Part shown: positions 42,195 to 52,436 of the stretch, piece by piece
Layout of the letters: each line of letters opens with the position of its first letter
How positions within the stretch are numbered: position 1 is the first letter of the stretch
Assembly (NCBI RefSeq): GCF_003545765.1
Contig: NZ_QXIO01000007.1
Span: forward strand, 124,001 to 188,000
Source: Colwellia sp. RSH04
GTDB lineage: Bacteria; Pseudomonadota; Gammaproteobacteria; Enterobacterales; Alteromonadaceae
DNA: 64,000 nucleotides
Direction of reading: 5' to 3'
Notes under the pieces: model-generated
What the model was told of the DNA's origin: nothing
Seen by the model: only the letters and a program-made list of their open reading frames with translations
Databases searched by the model: none
Program-made: the position numbers and the translations under genes

Positions 42195-43103
42195 ATGAAA
42201 AGATTACAAGCCGCAAGTTTAATCACCGCAATTAAAACACCTTATGATAGTAACGGTGATATTTGTTTAACCACTTATGATGCCTTAATTGAACAGCAAA
42301 TTGCTGCGGGTGTTGATGGCATTATTGTTGGTGGTACAACAGGAGAAGGTCAGCTGTTAAGCTGGGAAGAGCATATAATACTGATTGCTCATTGTGTTCA
42401 TCGATTCTCAGACAAGTTAATTATTGTCGGTAATACTGGCAGTAATAACACCAGAGAAGCCATTAAAGCTACTGAGAATGGTTTTGCTGTTGGTATGGAT
42501 GCTTCTTTACAAATTAATCCTTATTATGGGCGAACCTCATTAGCGGGTGTTGCCGAGCATTTTCAACGTGTTTTAGCGATTGGCCCTGCTTTTATCTACA
42601 ATGTACCAGGTAGAACAGGTCAAGATTTAACCCCTGAAATTATCGAACCATTAGCTAAACATAAAAACTTTATTGGTGTAAAAGAGTGTGCTGGTAATGA
42701 GCGAATCGCTCACTACGAACAGCAAGGTATTCCTTGTTGGTCTGGCAATGATGATGAATGTTTTGTTGGTAAACATAAGTTTGGCTCACACGGTGTTATT
42801 TCCGTGGCTTCAAACATTGTGCCAGGCTTGATGCGTCAATTAATGGATAGTGATGTTCCACAAGTAAATGAACGCCTACAATCGTTAATGAAATGGTTGT
42901 TTTGTGAGCCTAACCCTATTGCTATTAATACTGCGTTAATGATGACAGGGGCTGTAAAACCAAACTTTCGTTTACCTTATAAAGCGTTAACACAAACACA
43001 ACGAGAAGAAGGGGCGACTCTTTTAAGAGCAACCGCTCAACAAGACTTAGTTGGTGATACAGTTGAAGTGTTATCTGATAGTGACTTTAATTACTGCGCT
43101 TAG
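42195..43103 (+). CDS. dapA: 4-hydroxy-tetrahydrodipicolinate synthase, plant-type branch
   Basis: Condenses pyruvate with aspartate semialdehyde in lysine and diaminopimelate synthesis. The 302-residue aldolase has the active-site set: Thr48/Thr49 in VGGTTGEGQ, Tyr135 in IYNVPGRTGQD, Arg140 and Schiff-base Lys163 in IGVKECAGN. Several stretches (SLITAIKTPY, GGTTGEGQLLSWEEHI, IVGNTGSNNTREAIKATE, INPYYGRTS, WSGNDDECF, ISVASNIVPGLMRQLM) match the chloroplast DHDPS of plants as I recall it better than E. coli DapA. Function as DHDPS is likely but another aldolase activity is possible. It may be a second dapA; the usual one beside bamC is not here. Confidence 0.82.
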   Translation: MKRLQAASLITAIKTPYDSNGDICLTTYDALIEQQIAAGVDGIIVGGTTGEGQLLSWEEHIILIAHCVHRFSDKLIIVGNTGSNNTREAIKATENGFAVGMDASLQINPYYGRTSLAGVAEHFQRVLAIGPAFIYNVPGRTGQDLTPEIIEPLAKHKNFIGVKECAGNERIAHYEQQGIPCWSGNDDECFVGKHKFGSHGVISVASNIVPGLMRQLMDSDVPQVNERLQSLMKWLFCEPNPIAINTALMMTGAVKPNFRLPYKALTQTQREEGATLLRATAQQDLVGDTVEVLSDSDFNYCA

Positions 43104-43153
43104 GAGCTTAATTGCACTTAAGGTATTAACAAAAAAATTAAAGTGACAAGAGC

Positions 43154-44083
43154 CTAAGCTTCAACAATGGCAAAATGGGGCTTATCTTCATCAAGCACCT
43201 TAAATGCTTTTACTTGCTCAGTGAATGGGCAAGTAAAAGATAAACTTACTGCGCAAAGTTGTAAGTCTGCAGCGTAACTTTCAACTGAACCCTCAGCTAA
43301 ACTTTTATCGCCATGCAATCTATCACCCACTACTGGAAAACCAATACTGGCAGCATGTTTTCTTATTTGATGTTTTCTACCTGTATCTATTAATACATTC
43401 ACTAACGATTGATTTAGTGCTTGATGGTATTGGGCAAAGGTGAAAGTGCTTCTTGCTGGCTTTTCATCAATAGGGAGCTCAATAACCTTTGGTGTAGTCT
43501 GTGAACTAAAGTCGCCATGAACAATGATTTGATATTGTTTTTCTAGCTGATGCTTTTCAAATAATGCACTAAATAGCTTAGCCGCTTTTTTACTATGCGC
43601 GACTAAAATTAACCCTGTCGCAGCTCTGTCTAAACGGTGTACTATAAAAACGGCTCTTTCATCAGGGAAGTATTGCTGCGCGAATCGGGTGATGGTGCAG
43701 TGATCGCTCCATTTTGAGCCCTGACTAAGCATGCCATATGGCTTAAACCAGACACTGTAATCTTTTAAATCTGCGATAAGCTTTGCAGGCGCTACCTCGG
43801 TTGAAAGTACCTTAGGGTTAAAGTAGAAGTGCAGTTTATCTTGTGCTAATAACTTTTTCTTTAACCGCCTAAGACGTTGGGTATGCTTACCTCGGCTTAA
43901 CCACAATGCCCCTTTAGCAATAGCTTGTTTAATTTGGGCTTTAGATAGCTTAACGCCTTGTTCGTTACATTGATTTACGAGTAAATCGACAATACTAATT
44001 GCCTCAAGGTCAATGATGTCTATGTGGCATTCAAATGGGTTCATGATTTCATTTTCAGTATTTAATTGTTCTACTTTTTGCAT
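43154..44083 (-). CDS. RluA-family pseudouridine synthase
   Basis: RNA-modifying enzyme. The 309-residue protein has an N-terminal region resembling a divergent S4-like part (KAQIKQAIAKGALWLSRGKH), then the catalytic domain with the motif VHRLDRAATGLILVAHSK, where Asp is the catalytic residue, and the C-terminal RKHQIRKHAASIGFPVVGD. The target site in rRNA or tRNA cannot be assigned. A second ATG at codon 14 (44044) could be the start. Convergent with the dapA-like gene. Confidence 0.86.
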   Translation of the reverse strand: MQKVEQLNTENEIMNPFECHIDIIDLEAISIVDLLVNQCNEQGVKLSKAQIKQAIAKGALWLSRGKHTQRLRRLKKKLLAQDKLHFYFNPKVLSTEVAPAKLIADLKDYSVWFKPYGMLSQGSKWSDHCTITRFAQQYFPDERAVFIVHRLDRAATGLILVAHSKKAAKLFSALFEKHQLEKQYQIIVHGDFSSQTTPKVIELPIDEKPARSTFTFAQYHQALNQSLVNVLIDTGRKHQIRKHAASIGFPVVGDRLHGDKSLAEGSVESYAADLQLCAVSLSFTCPFTEQVKAFKVLDEDKPHFAIVEA

Positions 44084-44182
44084 AACTGACGCACTTAATT
44101 AATTTGATTCTACTATTTTACTAGGTTTATTTTGATAGCAAAGCTAAAATAAACAATAGATTAAAAAAAGAGTAAATAGACT

Positions 44183-44524
44183 ATGTCTCGTGACCTTAAC
44201 CTTTTCCCAGAAGATGAAATAGGCAATGTACTGTGGGAGATGCAACAAGCAGGTGAAGACTTATCACATGAACGTGAAATTGAATTCTCTGTGATTTTCC
44301 CTTCACAAGAGCTAGCGCTAAAGTTTGGCCAGCTTTTGCTAGAAAATAATCAAAAGTTATCGTTTTGTCCTTTTGAAGCAAACCCAGATTTTCCTTGGGA
44401 GATAACTGCTTACCCTCAAATGCCAGCAAACTATTTTAGTATAAGTGGTTATCAAGAATTGCTAGAAACGAGTTCCGCTCCTTTACATGGAAAATTTGAT
44501 GGTGTTTATTTTGTTAAACCGTAA
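44183..44524 (+). CDS. RraB-like small protein
   Basis: 113-residue protein with the pattern of RraB-domain proteins: IEFSVIFPSQELALKFGQLLLEN followed by a short beta segment, here given as the motifs FSVIFPSQELALKFG and HGKFDGVYFVKP. E. coli RraB inhibits RNase E; this protein is shorter and lacks the acidic tail, so the same activity is not certain. AAAAAGAG precedes the ATG. The next gene follows 18 bases later and may be co-transcribed. Confidence 0.6.
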   Translation: MSRDLNLFPEDEIGNVLWEMQQAGEDLSHEREIEFSVIFPSQELALKFGQLLLENNQKLSFCPFEANPDFPWEITAYPQMPANYFSISGYQELLETSSAPLHGKFDGVYFVKP

Positions 44525-44542
44525 AATGGAGGCGGTTAATTA

Positions 44543-44758
44543 ATGGCTATTGATCTAAGTCAGTTTTCTGAACTACAAAAGCACAGCAAAGCGTCGTTTA
44601 ATAACCATAAAAAAATGGTTAAACAAATGATGGTAGGGAAAGTGGTTCGTTGTGAACTATGTGGACAACCCTTAACACTATATACACCGGAAAAAAGTGA
44701 ACATTCTGGTATACGTTGTGATAAAGGTTGTACGGATGTTGCGTTAGACTTTTGTTAA
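44543..44758 (+). CDS. Small putative zinc-ribbon protein
   Basis: Not recognised as a named family. The 71-residue protein has a helical N-terminus (KASFNNHKKMVKQMM) and a C-terminal CELCGQPL then RCDKGCTDVALDFC: Cys pairs C-x2-C and C-x3-C, followed by a terminal Cys, consistent with a zinc ribbon. GGAGG precedes the ATG with good spacing. Next to an RraB-like gene, which makes an RNA-related role imaginable but unproven. Confidence 0.72.
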   Translation: MAIDLSQFSELQKHSKASFNNHKKMVKQMMVGKVVRCELCGQPLTLYTPEKSEHSGIRCDKGCTDVALDFC

Positions 44759-44799
44759 ATTTTTTCAAAAAACACTATGCGATTTCATGAATAGTTGAC

Positions 44800-45474
44800 T
44801 TATAAAAAAGTAGCAATGTCGTCTAACGATTTTTTAACTTGAGCATGGCTAGGCACTGTTGCGTCATTTGCAGGGTAACCTGCAATAAGTAACATATAAG
44901 CCCTTTCGTTTTCTCCTCGATTACAGACTTTACTGAGAAACGACATAGGTTTTGGTGTGTGGGTAAGGGTTACTAAACCAGCATTATGCAGTGCAGTAAT
45001 TAATATTCCCGTCGCTATTCCTACCGATTCATGAACATAGTAATTGGTCTGTTTATCTTCTTCTTTTACTCCGCCTTTCTTTTGGCTAAAAATAGCAATT
45101 AACCAAGGCGCATGTTCTAAATAGGGTTTATTGGCATCTGTGCCTAAATCCTTTAAAGCATTTAACCACTCTTCACCAGCTCTTCCTTCATAAAACCCAC
45201 GTTCATGATGCTCAGCTTGCTCTCGGATTTGTTTCTTTACTTCTGCACTACTTACGGCAACAAAATGCCATGGTTGATGATTAGCACCACTTGGGGCAGT
45301 ACCAGCCGCTTTTAAGCAGTTTTCAATAATTGTTTTATCAACAGGACGATTACTAAACTTACGAACTGAATGGCGGCGTTTTATGTCATTATAAAAACTT
45401 TCTGAACGTTCAAGCATTTCTGTTTCAGGGTATTCTATATAGTCAGTTAATGGTGAGCTGTCGTGTTCTTGCAT
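44800..45474 (-). CDS. Nitroreductase family flavoprotein
   Basis: FMN-dependent oxidoreductase of 224 residues. The FMN-binding segment RRHSVRKFSNRPVDKTIIEN, with the basic cluster typical of the family, is followed by AAGTAPSGANHQPWHFVAV and the C-terminal AYMLLIAGYPA. The presence of an extra helix region around HHERGFYEGRAGEEWLNAL resembles the iodotyrosine deiodinase-like subgroup. Substrate unknown. Single gene, convergent with the zinc-ribbon gene. Confidence 0.85.
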   Translation of the reverse strand: MQEHDSSPLTDYIEYPETEMLERSESFYNDIKRRHSVRKFSNRPVDKTIIENCLKAAGTAPSGANHQPWHFVAVSSAEVKKQIREQAEHHERGFYEGRAGEEWLNALKDLGTDANKPYLEHAPWLIAIFSQKKGGVKEEDKQTNYYVHESVGIATGILITALHNAGLVTLTHTPKPMSFLSKVCNRGENERAYMLLIAGYPANDATVPSHAQVKKSLDDIATFL

Positions 45475-45534
45475 AGTAAGCCTATTGATTATTTCGTGCT
45501 GAAAAGAAAATAGCTTAACAATTTTTTAACAATA

Positions 45535-45563
45535 AAAAAACCGACATATGAATGTCGGTTTCT
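45535..45563 (-). terminator. Terminator in minus orientation, probably purL's own
   Basis: AACCGACAT / ATGTCGGTT stem, with a T-run when read on the minus strand. It ends one base before the second 264-bp element, which lies between it and the purL stop codon. It therefore looks like the original purL terminator displaced by the insertion. Confidence 0.85.
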
Positions 45564-45564
45564 A

Positions 45565-45828
45565 GGGTCTGTTGATCTTTCGCGATTAAATTTTGTTCGA
45601 GCTAAAAGCGTTTTATTCGCGGCGAGTAGTGTGTAGCTTAGTCATTCTAAGCAAATACTACTCAACAAAGCGTAAAATGCTTTTAGCCGAATCCTTCGGA
45701 CAGCGTTTGTTGGTCATTTTTACGGCGTTATCGCCTTTTTATGTGGAATAACCACATGACAAAGGCTCTGCCTTGTACAAATATCCAACAAAAAGCTGCA
45801 AAAATAACCCTGAAAGATCAACAGCCCC
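45565..45828 (+). mobile_element. 264-bp MITE-like element, copy 2
   Basis: Same length and ends as copies 1 and 3, with flanking TA on both sides. Compared with copy 3 it differs at four positions (first T of GGGT, GCGT for GCAT in one hairpin arm, ATATCC for ATACCC, CCCTG for CCCCG). One arm of the fifth hairpin is thus slightly mismatched. No open frame. It lies 43 bases after the purL stop, between that stop and the terminator at 45535. Confidence 0.8.
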
Positions 45829-45871
45829 TAATGTATTTACAGGTGTTTACTTTTTAATAAAAAATAAATGA

Positions 45872-48800
45872 TTAACCAATAAATTTACGCGCATTACGGA
45901 ACATGCGTACCCATGGAGAATCTTCACCCCAGTTATCTGGGTGCCATGAGTTTGCCACTGTTCTAAATACACGTTCAGGGTGAGGCATCATGATAGTAAC
46001 ACGACCATCTGTTGTAGTTAACGCCGTAATACCATCGGGTGAACCATTTGGATTAGCAGGGTAGGTCTCTGTTACTTGACCGTAGTTGTCAACATAACGC
46101 ATTGAAACGGTACCTGAATCGTTGGCAGCACCTATAGCCTCTTCCGAGCTAAACTCTGTGCGACCTTCACCGTGAGAAACAGCAATAGGCATACGAGAAC
46201 CAGCCATGTCAGTAAATAATACCGATGGGCTTTCTTGTATTTCAACTAGCGAGAAACGTGCTTCAAAGCGCTCAGATTTGTTTTGTACAAAGCGAGGCCA
46301 TGCGTCAGAACCAGGAATAATTTCTTTCAAATTAGACAGCATTTGACAACCATTACAAACACCTAAGCTAAATGTGTCTTCACGTTCAAAGAAAGCTTTA
46401 AACATTGCTCTTGCATTGGCATTAAACAAGATTGATTTTGCCCAACCTTCACCTGCACCTAAAACATCACCGTAAGAGAAGCCACCACAAGCAACTAATC
46501 CATTGAAGTCAGCAAGATCAGTTCGACCAGATAAGATATCTGACATATGAACATCCATTGCCACAAAGCCTGCACGGTCAAAAGCAGCTGCCATTTCAAC
46601 ATGCGAGTTAACACCTTGCTCACGAAGAATTGCGATTTTAGGGTGGGTGCTCTCTTTTGCATCTTTTGCAATAAGGTCGGCTACAATGTCTTCGCTGATG
46701 TCGTAAGTTAGTTCAGTGTTTAAACCAGGGTCTTCAGTATCAAATTTCACATCATGTTCTTGCTGCGCACATTCAGGGTTATCACGAAGTGATTGCATCT
46801 TGAATGTTGTTTGTGCCCATAAGGTACGGAAATAAGTACGAGAATTAGCCAGTACTTCGTTGCCATCTCGACTAAAACGAATAACATCTTCATCATTAAT
46901 ACGACCAATGTCAGTACAGAGGCCTAAAATACCGTGTTCAGTGAAAACTTCATGAATGCTATCAACATCATCTTCATGAATTTGAATAACGGCACCTAAC
47001 TCTTCGCTAAATAACACATCTAAGTCATTGCCTAAATGAGAAGTGAACTTGCTAAGATCAATATCTACGCCAGTGTGACCGGCAAAGGCCATTTCAGCAA
47101 CCGTTGTAAATAGGCCACCATCAGAAATATCGTGATAAGCAATAAGTTTTTTCTTATCAACTAATTCTTGAATGGCTTTAAAGAAGCCTTTTAATGCTTG
47201 TGCATCATCAACGTCAGGTGTTTCACTACCTAACTGCTTATATACTTGTGCTAAACAAGAGCCACCTAAACGGTATTTACCTTGTGATAAATCGATAGCG
47301 ACAAGACGAGTATTACCTTTATCAGTTCTTAGTTCTGGGGTTACTGTTTTTCGAATATCGTCAACGGCACCAAACGCTGTAATAACTAATGACATAGGTG
47401 AAGTAACACACTTATCTTCCCCGTTTTCTTGCCATTGCGTTTTCATTGACATTGAATCTTTACCTACTGGAATGGTTAAGCCTAATTCAGGACATAACTC
47501 TTCACCAATGGCTTTAACGGCTTCATATAAACCTGCATCTTCACCTGGGTGACCCGCTGGAGACATCCAGTTAGCAGAGAGTTTAATACGATTTAGGGTA
47601 CCAATATCGGCACCTGCAATGTTCAATATTGACTCGGCCACGGCTAATCGTGCTGATGCGCCATAGTTTAATAACGCAACTGGCGTTCGTTCACCCATTG
47701 CCATTGCTTCACCGTGGTAGCTATCAAGAGCATTCGCGGTAACACCACAATCAGCTACAGGCACCTGCCATGGACCAACCATTTGGTCACGATTAACCAT
47801 GCCCGTTACTGAGCGATCGCCAATAGTAATCAAGAAAGTTTTTTCTGCTACGGTAGGTAAGCTTAAAATTCTATCAGCCGCATCACTTAACGACGCTTGG
47901 CTTAAATCTAATGAATCACCTGAAGCTGTTGTTGATTCAACATTTTTGATGATTTTTGGTGTTTTACCTAACAATACGTCAAGTGGTAAATCAATTGGCG
48001 TATTTAGTTCTTCGTTATCAGCAAAGTGTGAATCAGTTACCGTTAAGTGTTCTTCTTCTATTGCTTTACCTACTACAGCAAATGGTGCTCTTTCACGTTG
48101 ACAAATTTCGGTGAAAAGATCTAGTTGCTCATCTGACACGGCAAGCACATAACGCTCTTGTGATTCATTACACCAGATTTCATGAGGTGTCATACTACGT
48201 TCGTCATTTGGTACATTACGTAATTCAAAAACGCCACCACGACCGCCGTCAGAAACAAGCTCAGGGAAAGCGTTTGATAAGCCACCTGCGCCAACATCAT
48301 GAATAAATAAGATTGGATTTTTGTCACCCAATTGCCAACATTTGTCGATAACTTCCTGACAACGACGTTCCATTTCAGGGTTTTCACGCTGTACAGAAGC
48401 AAAATCTAAATTTTCGGCTGATTGACCAGAAGCCATAGAAGAAGCTGCGCCGCCACCTAAGCCAATGTTCATTGCTGGTCCACCTAAAGCAATGAGGTTA
48501 GCACCAACAACAATGTCACCTTTTTGAACATGTTCATCACGAATGTTACCTAAACCACCGGCAATCATTATTGGTTTATGGTAACCACGGACTTCTTTGC
48601 CATTGAATGAGTTAACTTCTTCTTCGTATGTTCTGAAATAACCTAAAATAGCAGGACGACCAAATTCGTTGTTAAAGGCTGCGCCGCCTAATGGGCCTTC
48701 CATCATAATATCAAAGGCAGAAACGATACGACCTGGTTTGCCAAAGTCACTTTCCCAAGGCTGAACATAGTCTGGAATACGTAAGTTAGAGACACTAAAA

Positions 48801-49813
48801 CCAACAAGGCCTGCTTTAGGCTTTGAGCCAATACCTGTTGCGCCTTCATCGCGAATTTCACCACCGCTACCTGTTGCTGCGCCTGGGTATGGTGAAATGG
48901 CAGTAGGGTGGTTGTGTGTTTCAACTTTCATTAACACTTGAATGTCTTCATGATGGTAATCATAAACATTGGTTTCAGGGTTTGGAAAGAAACGACCGCC
49001 TTTATTACCCACCATTACTGCCGCATTATCTTTATAGGCACTTAATACAAAATCAGGGTTCACTTCGTGGGTGTTGCGGATCATTTTGAATAATGATTTT
49101 TCTTGCTTTACACCATCAATAGTCCAATCGGCATTAAATATTTTATGACGACAATGCTCAGAGTTTGCTTGAGCAAACATATAAAGCTCAATGTCGTGTG
49201 GGTTACGCCCTAATTTAGTGAAATTTTCAAATAAGTAATTAACTTCATCATCGGCAAGTGCTAAACCAAGTTCAACATTGGCATTGATTAAAGCTGCTTT
49301 ACCGCCAGTTTGAATATCAATTGAAGTAAATTCTCCAGGCTCACTGCTGGCGAATAAATCGCTTGCTTGTGATAAGTCACTAAAAACACTTTCCATCATG
49401 CGATCATGAAGCAATGATGTTAATTGCGCTTGTTGCTCTGTTGATAATTTATCTGATACTTCAACGTAATAGGCTAAACCTCTTTCTAAACGAACTACTT
49501 TATTTAACCCACAGTTATGGGCGATATCGGTAGACTTTGAAGACCAAGGTGAAATAGTCCCTGGACGAGGTGTTACAAGTAACAATAGTCCTTGAGGTTG
49601 ATGTTCCTCAATTGTTGGACCATAGGTTAATAACTGTTTTAGAACATTATCTTCTTCTGTTGTTAACTCATCGTTCAGTTGAGCAAAGTGAGCATATTCA
49701 GCATAAATGTCAGTTACTGGTAATTGTTGAGTTTCACATTGGGCCAACAATTTATTTACTCTAAACTCTGAAAGTGCCGGAGCACCACGAAGGTTTTTAA
49801 TCAACATCGTCAT
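45872..49813 (-). CDS. purL: Phosphoribosylformylglycinamidine synthase
   Basis: Fourth step of purine synthesis, converting FGAR to FGAM with glutamine and ATP. The 1313-residue single-chain form is typical of Gammaproteobacteria and has the N-terminal domain ([18 protein letters not shown]), two AIRS-type ATPase halves ([49 protein letters not shown]-like region) and a C-terminal glutaminase with [13 protein letters not shown] containing the nucleophile Cys, and [10 protein letters not shown]. The sequence closely follows E. coli PurL. Divergent from mltF. No recognisable PurR operator in the short gap. Confidence 0.98.
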   Translation of the reverse strand: MTMLIKNLRGAPALSEFRVNKLLAQCETQQLPVTDIYAEYAHFAQLNDELTTEEDNVLKQLLTYGPTIEEHQPQGLLLLVTPRPGTISPWSSKSTDIAHNCGLNKVVRLERGLAYYVEVSDKLSTEQQAQLTSLLHDRMMESVFSDLSQASDLFASSEPGEFTSIDIQTGGKAALINANVELGLALADDEVNYLFENFTKLGRNPHDIELYMFAQANSEHCRHKIFNADWTIDGVKQEKSLFKMIRNTHEVNPDFVLSAYKDNAAVMVGNKGGRFFPNPETNVYDYHHEDIQVLMKVETHNHPTAISPYPGAATGSGGEIRDEGATGIGSKPKAGLVGFSVSNLRIPDYVQPWESDFGKPGRIVSAFDIMMEGPLGGAAFNNEFGRPAILGYFRTYEEEVNSFNGKEVRGYHKPIMIAGGLGNIRDEHVQKGDIVVGANLIALGGPAMNIGLGGGAASSMASGQSAENLDFASVQRENPEMERRCQEVIDKCWQLGDKNPILFIHDVGAGGLSNAFPELVSDGGRGGVFELRNVPNDERSMTPHEIWCNESQERYVLAVSDEQLDLFTEICQRERAPFAVVGKAIEEEHLTVTDSHFADNEELNTPIDLPLDVLLGKTPKIIKNVESTTASGDSLDLSQASLSDAADRILSLPTVAEKTFLITIGDRSVTGMVNRDQMVGPWQVPVADCGVTANALDSYHGEAMAMGERTPVALLNYGASARLAVAESILNIAGADIGTLNRIKLSANWMSPAGHPGEDAGLYEAVKAIGEELCPELGLTIPVGKDSMSMKTQWQENGEDKCVTSPMSLVITAFGAVDDIRKTVTPELRTDKGNTRLVAIDLSQGKYRLGGSCLAQVYKQLGSETPDVDDAQALKGFFKAIQELVDKKKLIAYHDISDGGLFTTVAEMAFAGHTGVDIDLSKFTSHLGNDLDVLFSEELGAVIQIHEDDVDSIHEVFTEHGILGLCTDIGRINDEDVIRFSRDGNEVLANSRTYFRTLWAQTTFKMQSLRDNPECAQQEHDVKFDTEDPGLNTELTYDISEDIVADLIAKDAKESTHPKIAILREQGVNSHVEMAAAFDRAGFVAMDVHMSDILSGRTDLADFNGLVACGGFSYGDVLGAGEGWAKSILFNANARAMFKAFFEREDTFSLGVCNGCQMLSNLKEIIPGSDAWPRFVQNKSERFEARFSLVEIQESPSVLFTDMAGSRMPIAVSHGEGRTEFSSEEAIGAANDSGTVSMRYVDNYGQVTETYPANPNGSPDGITALTTTDGRVTIMMPHPERVFRTVANSWHPDNWGEDSPWVRMFRNARKFIG

Positions 49814-49991
49814 AGGATATTTACCAAGTTTTATGTAGGGTTTTAATTAATGCAGACTATTATTTGCACTAACTGAAAATTTCGCGCGTATTATAGTTGA
49901 AAAATGCGGTTTTGTTAATGAGAAAAATTAGCCAAAGGTCTAAGTAAAAAAGTACTTGGCTATTATCTTAATACACGACACAATTGAGGTT

Positions 49992-51569
49992 ATGAAAAAA
50001 TCTGTTAACTTTTTATTTTTTGGGAATGTTTTACGTCTTTTTGTGACATTTTTATCGGGTAGTTCTGGTAGAACTGTTAAGGTAAAAGTGCGTGCTGTTG
50101 CATTTATCCCTCTGATTTGTCTAGCTTTAATAAGTTGTAAAGATAAGTCAGAAAGCCCAAGTTTATCTCGAATTTTACAACGTGGTTATATTAATGTTGG
50201 AACGGTTTTTGGGCCAACTAATTACTATGTAAAAGCAGATGGCTTTGCAGGTTTTGAGTATGAATTGGCGAAAAAATACGCAGACACACTGCAAGTAGAG
50301 CTTCGAATCATTCCAAGTTATAGCTTAGACGAGCTATTTATTAAATTAAACACAGGCGAAGTAGATTTGCTTGCTGCAGGTTTGGCTGTCACAGATAAGC
50401 GACTCAAGCGCTTTCGCTTTGCACCGACTTACGAAACGGTAAGTCAGAAACTTGTTTTTAAACAGGGTAAAATTCGACCAAGAAAAATAACTGATTTAAC
50501 GGGTAACTTAATGGTAACTTCTGGCTCAAGCTATGTTGAAAACCTTGATAAGCTCAAACGTAAATACAGTAAACTTTCTTGGCAAGAAACCAATGAATAC
50601 GATAGTGAAGAGTTGCTTGAGAAAGTACTTAATGAAGAAATTGACTACACCATCATAGACAGCAATAGTTTAGCGGTAAATCGTCGTTATTACCCTGAAA
50701 TTAGTATTGGCTTTAGTATCAATAAACCAGAAGAATTGGCTTGGATGGTGAGTAATAATAGTGCTGATGACATCTTAGCGAGCTTAATTGAGTTTTTTGG
50801 AAAAGTGCATCATGACGGCACCTTACTTGCCTTAGATGATAAATATTATGGTCATATTGAAAAGTTTGATTACGTAGACACAAGAACATTTATTAAATCG
50901 GTAGAGACAACACTGCCTACCTATCAATCTTTATTTGAAAAATACGCACAAGATATTGATTGGCGTTTACTGGCAGCAATCAGTTATCAGGAATCTCATT
51001 GGCGGCCTCATGCCCGCTCTCATACTGGTGTACGAGGTATGATGATGCTAACTCTGGCAACAGCAAAACAAATGGGAATAAAAAGCCGCTTAGATGCTGA
51101 GCAAAGTATCAAAGGTGGTGCTAAATATTTCAAACGTATGATAGATAAAATGCCAGATCGTATTCCTGCTCCTGATCGCATTTGGTTTGCTTTAGCTTCG
51201 TATAACGTAGGCTTTGGTCATTTAAATGATGCACGTATTATCACTCAGCGACAAGGTGGCGACCCTGACAGATGGGTAGAAGTTAAAAAGCGTCTGCCAT
51301 TACTTCAGCAAAAGAAATACTATAAAAACACTAAGTATGGCTATGCTAGGGGAGAAGAGCCCGTTCGCTACGTTGAAAATATTCGTCGTTACTATGATAC
51401 CTTAGTGTGGCTAGATAATAAGGCGACAGAACTTGCTAAGGCAGAACAGCGACAAATTGAAGAAAGTAAAATCAATGAGAAAGGGGCTGAGGTGAGTGAA
51501 TTGCCAGTGCAAGCACTAGAACCAGTAACTGAACAAGCCCCTCAACAAGAAAAACCTCCTAAGCAGTAA
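49992..51569 (+). CDS. mltF: Membrane-bound lytic murein transglycosylase F
   Basis: Cleaves peptidoglycan to 1,6-anhydro products. The 525-residue protein has an unusually long N-terminus (about 40 residues, one hydrophobic segment [12 protein letters not shown] that may act as a lipobox), a periplasmic binding-protein-like domain (about 55-285; [28 protein letters not shown]) and a lytic transglycosylase domain (about 300-470) with catalytic Glu in [13 protein letters not shown] and [18 protein letters not shown]. The ATG at 49992 follows GAGG; an earlier in-frame start has no ribosome site. Divergent from purL, as in enterobacteria. Confidence 0.93.
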   Translation: MKKSVNFLFFGNVLRLFVTFLSGSSGRTVKVKVRAVAFIPLICLALISCKDKSESPSLSRILQRGYINVGTVFGPTNYYVKADGFAGFEYELAKKYADTLQVELRIIPSYSLDELFIKLNTGEVDLLAAGLAVTDKRLKRFRFAPTYETVSQKLVFKQGKIRPRKITDLTGNLMVTSGSSYVENLDKLKRKYSKLSWQETNEYDSEELLEKVLNEEIDYTIIDSNSLAVNRRYYPEISIGFSINKPEELAWMVSNNSADDILASLIEFFGKVHHDGTLLALDDKYYGHIEKFDYVDTRTFIKSVETTLPTYQSLFEKYAQDIDWRLLAAISYQESHWRPHARSHTGVRGMMMLTLATAKQMGIKSRLDAEQSIKGGAKYFKRMIDKMPDRIPAPDRIWFALASYNVGFGHLNDARIITQRQGGDPDRWVEVKKRLPLLQQKKYYKNTKYGYARGEEPVRYVENIRRYYDTLVWLDNKATELAKAEQRQIEESKINEKGAEVSELPVQALEPVTEQAPQQEKPPKQ

Positions 51570-51626
51570 TTTATACTTCTTTTAACAGAGGGTGATAAAT
51601 TATGAATAAATTGTGACAGTTTGTAT

Positions 51627-51644
51627 GTGTCATAAAACTGTCAT
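51627..51644 (+). promoter_or_regulatory. PhoB-type Pho box
   Basis: GTGTCATAAAACTGTCAT matches the E. coli Pho box CTGTCATAWAWCTGTCAY at 17 of 18 positions. An AT-rich -10-like stretch (AATAAT, 51655-51660) lies ten bases downstream, the expected distance. It is 54 bases before a 42-codon open frame with a good ribosome site. Confidence 0.85.
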
Positions 51645-51697
51645 TTTCATCATAAATAATAGCCTTATTAAAGAAATTATTAATTATGGAGCTCATA

Positions 51698-51826
51698 ATG
51701 AGACTTAAAAGACAATTACAAACTAGCCAACGTAGAAAACAGTTAATTAGACAACAGCAAAAAATGATTAATCGTCGTCAGTGTTACTTCAACCAAAGCT
51801 TATTTGTTCAAGTAGCCCAGAGCTAA
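51698..51826 (+). CDS. Small basic protein under a Pho box, not previously recognisable
   Basis: A 42-residue frame, MRLKRQLQTSQRRKQLIRQQ and onward, ending FVQVAQS. It is rich in Arg, Lys and Gln with one Cys and ends in a short hydrophobic stretch. GGAG at 51688-51691 is six bases before the ATG; an in-frame ATG at 51686 lies within that GGAG and is less likely. A near-consensus Pho box lies 54 bases upstream, which makes expression during phosphate limitation likely. No family can be named. Evidence for being real is the promoter, ribosome site and spacing. Confidence 0.68.
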   Translation: MRLKRQLQTSQRRKQLIRQQQKMINRRQCYFNQSLFVQVAQS

Positions 51827-51866
51827 ATGATCAAAACTGCAAAATAAACAACTAATTTGTAAAGAA

Positions 51867-52436
51867 CTAGCTATTGGTTTGTTTTAATTGCTTTGCTTGT
51901 AGCTTAGCGGCTTTTTTTTCTTGGCGGCGTCGCTTAAAAAATGCTGAAAGTAACTGGCTACATTCTTGTGTTTTTATGCCTGAGAGTACGTCAATTTGAT
52001 GATTTAACTTAGGTGTATTTACTAAATTAAAGACACTACCCGCCGCACCTGTTTTTAAATCAGGGCTTGCAAAAACAACGCGTTTAATTCTGCTATGAAC
52101 TAATAACCCTGCACACATGGCACAAGGCTCTAGAGTGACGTAGAGTGTACAGTCGAGTAATCGGTAGTTGTTTATTTTTTTACCTGCGGCTCTAATAGCG
52201 ATCATTTCAGCATGAGCAGATGGATCGTTAAGCATAATTGATTGGTTAAAGCCTTCGCCGATAATTTCATTTTGGTAAACAACAACGGCACCAACAGGGA
52301 TCTCATCATGTTGCTCGGCTTGCTGCGCTAATTCAAACGCTCTTTGCATAAACTTTTCTTCATTAGCCAGCGCTTGTGGGGTTAACGTTGAAATATTCAT
52401 TGGAGTTGATGCATTCTTTTTGGCTAAAGTTGTCAT
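51867..52436 (-). CDS. tadA: tRNA-specific adenosine deaminase
   Basis: Deaminates A34 to inosine in tRNA-Arg(ACG). The 189-residue protein has the cytidine-deaminase zinc site His75-Ala-Glu77 (HAEMIAIR) and Cys105/Cys108 (PCAMC), with an N-terminal extension of about 25 residues and a basic Lys-rich C-terminal tail (KKAAKLQAKQLKQ). Overlaps the hemW stop by four bases, so it is translated with hemW. Next to mltF and purL as in many gammaproteobacteria. Confidence 0.94.
   Translation of the reverse strand: MTTLAKKNASTPMNISTLTPQALANEEKFMQRAFELAQQAEQHDEIPVGAVVVYQNEIIGEGFNQSIMLNDPSAHAEMIAIRAAGKKINNYRLLDCTLYVTLEPCAMCAGLLVHSRIKRVVFASPDLKTGAAGSVFNLVNTPKLNHQIDVLSGIKTQECSQLLSAFFKRRRQEKKAAKLQAKQLKQTNS

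Noticed and set aside
43104-43153. Bidirectional terminator between the dapA-like gene and the pseudouridine synthase
   Set aside because: Only imperfect short complementarities (TTAGG/CCTAA) around an A-rich stretch; not convincing.
48190-48924. Several open frames of 60-130 codons on both strands within purL
   Set aside because: Shadows of the long purL frame without ribosome sites or family features.
49814-49991. PurR operator in the purL-mltF gap
   Set aside because: No sequence close to ACGCAAACGTTTGCGT is present.
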